Origin: RGIG1828 sp045654685
GTDB taxonomy: Bacteria; Bacillota; Clostridia; UMGS1810
Assembly: GCA_045654685.1 (NCBI GenBank)
Contig: JAZONV010000023.1
Coordinates: 1-64,000 of the forward strand
DNA: 64,000 bases
Direction: 5' to 3'
This document shows positions 60,869 through 64,000 of the stretch, piece by piece. Position 1 is the first letter of the stretch; every line of letters starts with the position of its first letter. The position numbers and the translations under genes were made by a program. Below the pieces are notes generated by a model. The model did not search any database. It was given only the letters and a program-made list of their open reading frames with translations, and was not told where the DNA came from.

Positions 60869-61120
60869 TTTATATGTGAACAGGGATAAAACATCCCTAC
60901 AAAAATAAAAACAAATCGTACTTCTGTCGAAGTTCGCGCGATAAGGCGGAGTGGGTTTCAAAAGGTTTCAGGCAGTTATGTATTTCGTATACATATTTTC
61001 TGAAATCTGATGAACACCGCTCTACTTATCGTGCAGTCACAGCATATGAGTCAGTCGGTGTATCATCAGATGCATCGACTTTTTGTTTCCCACAAGGTAG
61101 TACGCCGGAAAGGAAACAAA
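60869..61120 (+). ncRNA. Structured leader of the sigma-like gene
   Basis: A leader of about 250 nt between the rightward promoter and the ATG at 61121. It has hairpins at 60882-60897 (AGGGAT/ATCCCT) and 60966-61005 (TTTCAG outer pair; TATGTAT/ATACATA with a TTCGT loop), then a terminator at 61053-61085. It does not match any riboswitch class that I can recall, and the control mechanism is inferred. Confidence 0.5.
61053..61085 (+). terminator. Attenuator-like terminator in the leader
   Basis: AGTCGGTGTATC and GATGCATCGACT pair over 12 bp (two GU) with loop ATCA and are followed by TTTTTG, 36 bases before the start codon. Read-through or antitermination would be needed to express the sigma-like gene. 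Confidence 0.7.
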
Positions 61121-61630
61121 ATGAAAGATTTAAACAAAAAAGAATACTTTATGGTTAATGGAGAAAAAGTTGAGGTTAGTGCAGAAGTCGGAAAATGGTA
61201 CAGAAACACACAAGATGCCACGCGAATCAGGCAACGCAGACGCGGATTATGTAACTGTCCAAGTTCCAAATGGCAGAGTTGCTCAAGTGATTGCATAATG
61301 TGTCCGTATGAGATTAGGAAAAACATATCACTGGATGGTCTTTGCTCTTCTGATGGTGACGAATATGGATACGAGTTTGTTTTCCAATATACCAAAAATA
61401 ATTATATTTCTTTTGAAGATGCTTTCGCAGAAAGCGAGATGGCAAAGGAAATTCTAAAGCGAATACAAGAACAGATGCCGGAACTTATCGAGTTCGGTAA
61501 GTTAAGGTTAGAAGGCTATACTCACTCGAAAATTTCTGAAATGCTACATATTAAAAGATCAACTTTAGACTCCAGAAGAAAAAAAATGCTTAATTGCATA
61601 AGAAAGGAATTCTCGGATATAAATTTTTAA
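61121..61630 (+). CDS. Sigma-70 region 4-like HTH protein
   Basis: A 169-residue protein. The C-terminus (IEFGKLRLEGYTHSKISEML, HIKRSTLDSRRKKML) is a helix-turn-helix like sigma-70 region 4 or related phage/ICE activators. The middle contains a Cys cluster (LCNCPSSKWQSCSSDCIMCP) that could bind a metal or Fe-S cluster and sense redox. There is no obvious region 2. The ATG at 61121 behind GGAAAGGAAAC is preferred; the 111-base-longer frame would run through a terminator. It is followed at once by the first of three unusual promoter-like elements, which it may recognise. Confidence 0.7.
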   Translation: MKDLNKKEYFMVNGEKVEVSAEVGKWYRNTQDATRIRQRRRGLCNCPSSKWQSCSSDCIMCPYEIRKNISLDGLCSSDGDEYGYEFVFQYTKNNYISFEDAFAESEMAKEILKRIQEQMPELIEFGKLRLEGYTHSKISEMLHIKRSTLDSRRKKMLNCIRKEFSDINF

Positions 61631-61635
61631 AAAAA

Positions 61636-61675
61636 TTTCGGCAATTCACATTTTTATGTTCGGTATATAAGTAAG
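61636..61675 (+). promoter_or_regulatory. Element-specific promoter-like motif, copy 1
   Basis: TTTCGGCAA (61636-61644), 16 bp, CGGTATATAAGTAAG (61661-61675), right after the stop of the sigma-like gene. No ORF starts before copy 2, so both probably drive the methyltransferase gene. Confidence 0.6.
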
Positions 61676-61724
61676 AAGAGTTTGTTGATGTCGAAACAAT
61701 ATAATTTTTGAAAATTTTAAATTT

Positions 61725-61764
61725 TTTCGGCAAAACGAATTTTTATGTACGGTTTATTAGTAGT
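61725..61764 (+). promoter_or_regulatory. Element-specific promoter-like motif, copy 2
   Basis: TTTCGGCAA (61725-61733), 17 bp, CGGTTTATTAGTAG (61751-61764), 40 bases before the methyltransferase ATG. Confidence 0.65.
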
Positions 61765-61804
61765 GAACCTTAAAAACAAATTAATTATGAAAGGACGATT
61801 TCAA

Positions 61805-62974
61805 ATGGAAATGTTAAATACAATAAACGAATGCAGAGTTTGGAGGGAATGCTCTGATTTAAAAACAAACAACCTTTACAACATGGACTGCCTTGAAGGT
61901 CTCCGAAAGATGCCTGATAATTCTGTTGATTTAATTCTGTCAGATCCACCTTACGCACTTGACAACAGTGATGGTATTGGTACAGGTGTCGCCAAAGATT
62001 ACAAATATCTTAAGGAAATAGACTACATGTGTAATGGTTTCGATTTAAGAATACTGGACGAATGCATGAGAGTTCTTCGAGGCAATGCTTTTTTCTTTTG
62101 TTCTAAGGATCAGATTCCAATGTACATTAAGTATTTTGCAGGCACAGATATGAATATTCAAGTACTTACTTGGTCTAAAACCGATGCTCCTCCGCTCTGT
62201 TGCGGCAAGTATCTCAGTGATACTGAATACATCATCTATGCTTATAGGGCTGATTCAGCTGATAAATATCCACTTATAACGGATCACTTTATCACAAAAA
62301 AGCTCAGAGGTAACAGAAATGATCCACTCTATCATCCTTGTAAGAAGCCTACTGAAATCTTGTCTACACTTATTCAGTCTGCATCAAAAGAAGGTGATGT
62401 GGTTCTTGATATGTTTGCTGGTTCTGCCTCAACAATGATAAGTTGCATCGAGACAGGCAGAAGATATATAGGTTTTGAGTTGATGGAAAAGTACTATAAT
62501 GCCGGCAACAAAAGAATTGAACTGGCATACTATCATTTCTTTGATGAAAATTATGAATATTCAGAAGAAATTTTAAATTTCTACAAGCCTTACTACAAGC
62601 GCTATAAGAGAGAAAAATATTGGGACACTCCTATTGATAATTACGTATTATATCCTTTTTTTGATTCACCAACAATTCGTGAGAATTTGTTTATGGATTT
62701 TGTTCCAGAAGGAGTTATTGATTGGATTGAATCTTACAGTGATGGGGCTATGCATGCGCACTGTGTCTTAACAAAAGCTTTATTAGAAGAACTTTTGGAG
62801 TTATGTAGACACATTGGGATTGACAAAAATGTTGCTGAAGAAACATTTCCCTCTGAATATGACAGCTATGATAGTTTATATTTTGAAGAAATTTTCAAAC
62901 TTAAAACAATATTACCCCATATCATACGTGAAACAGACTTTGACAAATATGAAGTCATCTGCACCATACTTTGA
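61805..62974 (+). CDS. DNA N4-cytosine/N6-adenine methyltransferase
   Basis: A 389-residue DNA methyltransferase of the beta type. The catalytic motif DPPY (VDLILSDPPYALDNSDG) comes first, followed by FFFCSKDQIPMYIKYF and finally the SAM motif VVLDMFAGSASTMISCIETG with YIGFELMEKYYNAG. The C-terminal 110 residues (NYVLYPFFDSPTIRENLFMD) are extra and unassigned. No restriction partner is nearby, so it is probably an orphan methylase that protects the element or regulates it. The ATG at 61805 follows AAAGGAC. Two element-specific promoter motifs lie upstream. Confidence 0.9.
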   Translation: MEMLNTINECRVWRECSDLKTNNLYNMDCLEGLRKMPDNSVDLILSDPPYALDNSDGIGTGVAKDYKYLKEIDYMCNGFDLRILDECMRVLRGNAFFFCSKDQIPMYIKYFAGTDMNIQVLTWSKTDAPPLCCGKYLSDTEYIIYAYRADSADKYPLITDHFITKKLRGNRNDPLYHPCKKPTEILSTLIQSASKEGDVVLDMFAGSASTMISCIETGRRYIGFELMEKYYNAGNKRIELAYYHFFDENYEYSEEILNFYKPYYKRYKREKYWDTPIDNYVLYPFFDSPTIRENLFMDFVPEGVIDWIESYSDGAMHAHCVLTKALLEELLELCRHIGIDKNVAEETFPSEYDSYDSLYFEEIFKLKTILPHIIRETDFDKYEVICTIL

Positions 62975-62986
62975 TATCACATAGTT

Positions 62987-63011
62987 TGGCGGCATCTATT
63001 CAAAACCGCCA
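62987..63011 (+). terminator. Hairpin after the methyltransferase gene
   Basis: TGGCGG/CCGCCA with a 13-base loop, 12 bases past the stop, not followed by a T-run. It may stabilise the upstream mRNA 3' end or separate the two cistrons rather than terminate fully. Confidence 0.45.
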
Positions 63012-63040
63012 CAAAATAAATTATAAGGAGACGATAAATA

Positions 63041-63400
63041 ATGAATAAAGAACTTAATTCATACGAACTAAAAAAAGCAGATATGGTGAACATACTAAAT
63101 AAAGTTACTGATATAAAAATATTTGGATTCCCAAGAGAAGAAGTTGTTGCCATGTTAAAAAAAGAATATCCCAAAGGAACTCGCTTGTCTTTGATTTCAA
63201 TGGATGATCCATACACAGATTTAGTTTGTGGTGACAGAGGTACTGTTAGGAACGTTGATGATATTGGTACAATTCACATGAGTTGGGATAACGGTCGTGC
63301 TCTTGGTCTTGTTTATGGCGTAGATTCTTACAGAAAACTTACACCTGAAGAACTTGCTCAAGAAAAAATTCATGCTATTGAAAGGCAAAAAAAGAAATAA
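63041..63400 (+). CDS. DUF4314-domain protein
   Basis: A 119-residue protein whose C-terminal 70 residues match DUF4314: YPKGTRLSLISMDDPYTDLV, GDRGTVRNVDDIGTIHMSWD, NGRALGLVYGVDSYRKL. It is a small SH3-like beta domain frequent in conjugative elements of Clostridia. The N-terminus is helical. AAGGAG lies nine bases before the ATG. The function is not known. Its presence supports assignment of this end of the window to an integrative element. Confidence 0.85.
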   Translation: MNKELNSYELKKADMVNILNKVTDIKIFGFPREEVVAMLKKEYPKGTRLSLISMDDPYTDLVCGDRGTVRNVDDIGTIHMSWDNGRALGLVYGVDSYRKLTPEELAQEKIHAIERQKKK

Positions 63401-63459
63401 TGAAATGGGCAATAAAACAAAAAATACCGCATACCACAACGGTGAAAAATACATAAAAT

Positions 63460-63496
63460 CCTTGCAGTAAAGCTATTGCAGTATGCACCTGCAAGG
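63460..63496 (+). promoter_or_regulatory. Hairpin in the leader of the 93-residue gene
   Basis: CCTTGCAG (63460-63467) pairs with CTGCAAGG (63489-63496), enclosing TTGCAGTATGC sequence. It ends about 10 bases before the GGAG ribosome binding site. The role is unknown; it may be a processing or stability element. Confidence 0.4.
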
Positions 63497-63514
63497 CAGA
63501 TTGGAGATTTTATT

Positions 63515-63796
63515 ATGAAAATCTTTAGAGAAAATATAGAATTTGAATTATCAGATGATGAATTATACAATGCATTTTTGGAACAGCAGAACAGGTTTGA
63601 CAAAGAAGATATAATATCAAGTCTTGAATACTATACCAATGATGATTATGAACTGATAGAAACACTAGAAAACAACAAGGTATTTATTGAAGAAGCGGCA
63701 CATGAACTCAGAAGGATTATTGATAAATATAACGTCGTTCTTGAAGTAGCTCTTGATGAAACTATGCGTTTTATATTACCTAAATATGTGAAATAG
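63515..63796 (+). CDS. Small acidic protein of unknown function
   Basis: A 93-residue acidic, mainly helical protein (MKIFRENIEFELSDDELYNA, FDKEDIISSLEYYTNDDYEL, IIDKYNVVLEVALDETMRFI) with no signal or membrane segment. No family is recognised. The ATG at 63515 behind TTGGAG is preferred over an earlier in-frame ATG that lies inside the leader hairpin. It sits between the DUF4314 gene and the third element-specific promoter motif, as part of the integrative element. Confidence 0.6.
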   Translation: MKIFRENIEFELSDDELYNAFLEQQNRFDKEDIISSLEYYTNDDYELIETLENNKVFIEEAAHELRRIIDKYNVVLEVALDETMRFILPKYVK

Positions 63797-63854
63797 AACT
63801 TTACTTGGTGTTGTTTTATGGTTTTTAGGAATCTATTCAAAAAAATTTGAATTA

Positions 63855-63894
63855 TTTCGGCAAATCAGAAATTTTTGTACGGTATATTAGTAAG
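63855..63894 (+). promoter_or_regulatory. Element-specific promoter-like motif, copy 3
   Basis: TTTCGGCAA (63855-63863), 16 bp, CGGTATATTAGTAAG (63880-63894), about 95 bases before the ORF that starts at the right edge. Confidence 0.65.
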
Positions 63895-63985
63895 AGATGG
63901 TGATTTATCAATCATAATTCACAAGGTAATCTCATAATTATGTACAAATACATAATTACAAAATAAAACTTAAAGAAAGGTCGGG

Positions 63986-64000
63986 ATGCTTATGACAAAA
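63986..64000 (+). CDS. Start of a gene cut by the window edge
   Basis: GAAAGGTCGGG followed by ATGCTTATGACAAAA. Either ATG (63986 or 63992) could start the gene, and only five codons are visible. It is included because the preceding promoter motif and ribosome binding site predict a real gene. Confidence 0.5.

Noticed and set aside
61010..61120. Longer start for the sigma-like protein
   Set aside because: The extension would run through a strong terminator hairpin and has no ribosome binding site; the ATG at 61121 does.
63405..63470. 21-codon frame between the DUF4314 and 93-residue genes
   Set aside because: No ribosome binding site; it ends inside a leader hairpin and has no recognisable product.

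Overview
The window looks like the chromosome of a low-GC, spore-forming Clostridia-type Firmicute, probably a gut or plant-fibre organism. Supporting signs are spoIVA and a very short spoVM, Gram-positive style promoters and ribosome binding sites, SLH-domain and copper-amine-oxidase-N-like secreted proteins, and a block of polysaccharide-degrading genes. No genus can be named from this sequence alone. No rRNA, tRNA or CRISPR array was seen.

Layout. 1-139: 5' end of a group II intron sitting just behind a terminator. 228-5701: a secreted SLH protein and a BlaI/BlaR1-type regulator pair that share operators and, apparently, a sensor/effector domain. 5786-14131: a CapA-like lipoprotein, spoVM with a small membrane-protein gene, a heterodimeric ABC exporter, and a Fur-box controlled fur/zur-znuABC operon. 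14188-21578: housekeeping and regulators (WecA/TagO-like transferase, trpS, manA, lipid kinase, XRE-PfkB fusion, AraC, EamA). 21781-27087: a decayed carbohydrate-enzyme block in which heparinase-like, GH20, SLH-type and CBM32-type genes are frameshifted or missing ends. It is followed by an intact GH78-like gene at 27325.

29837-34627 is accessory DNA: a MuF-barnase toxin with three barstars, and a compact convergent two-promoter locus encoding a 27-residue membrane peptide that resembles a type I toxin-antitoxin system. 34743-36457 holds the GGGtGRT/Fe-S scaffold pair, 36637-42766 a MarR-RND-TolC-like-adaptor operon, and 42909-46735 a membrane protein, an M23 peptidase, a candidate small RNA and a C-terminally shortened spoIVA.

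46766-64000 is an island of conflict and mobile genes: two PD-(D/E)XK-like proteins, hipBA, a second HipA-like kinase, a macrodomain/VWA/ADP-ribosylglycohydrolase cluster, a brxC remnant fused head-to-head to a 5'-truncated CHC2 primase-like gene, solitary mazF, and an integrative-element module. That module carries a sigma-like HTH protein behind an attenuator-like leader, a DNA methyltransferase, a DUF4314 protein and small unknowns. Three copies of an unusual promoter-like element (TTTCGGCAA, 16-17 bp, CGGTWTATWAGTA) precede its genes. This element family and the 34-kb small toxin locus are the most likely undescribed systems here. Several gene-joining breakpoints (near 22.37, 24.01 and 57.07 kb) could be true deletions or assembly errors.
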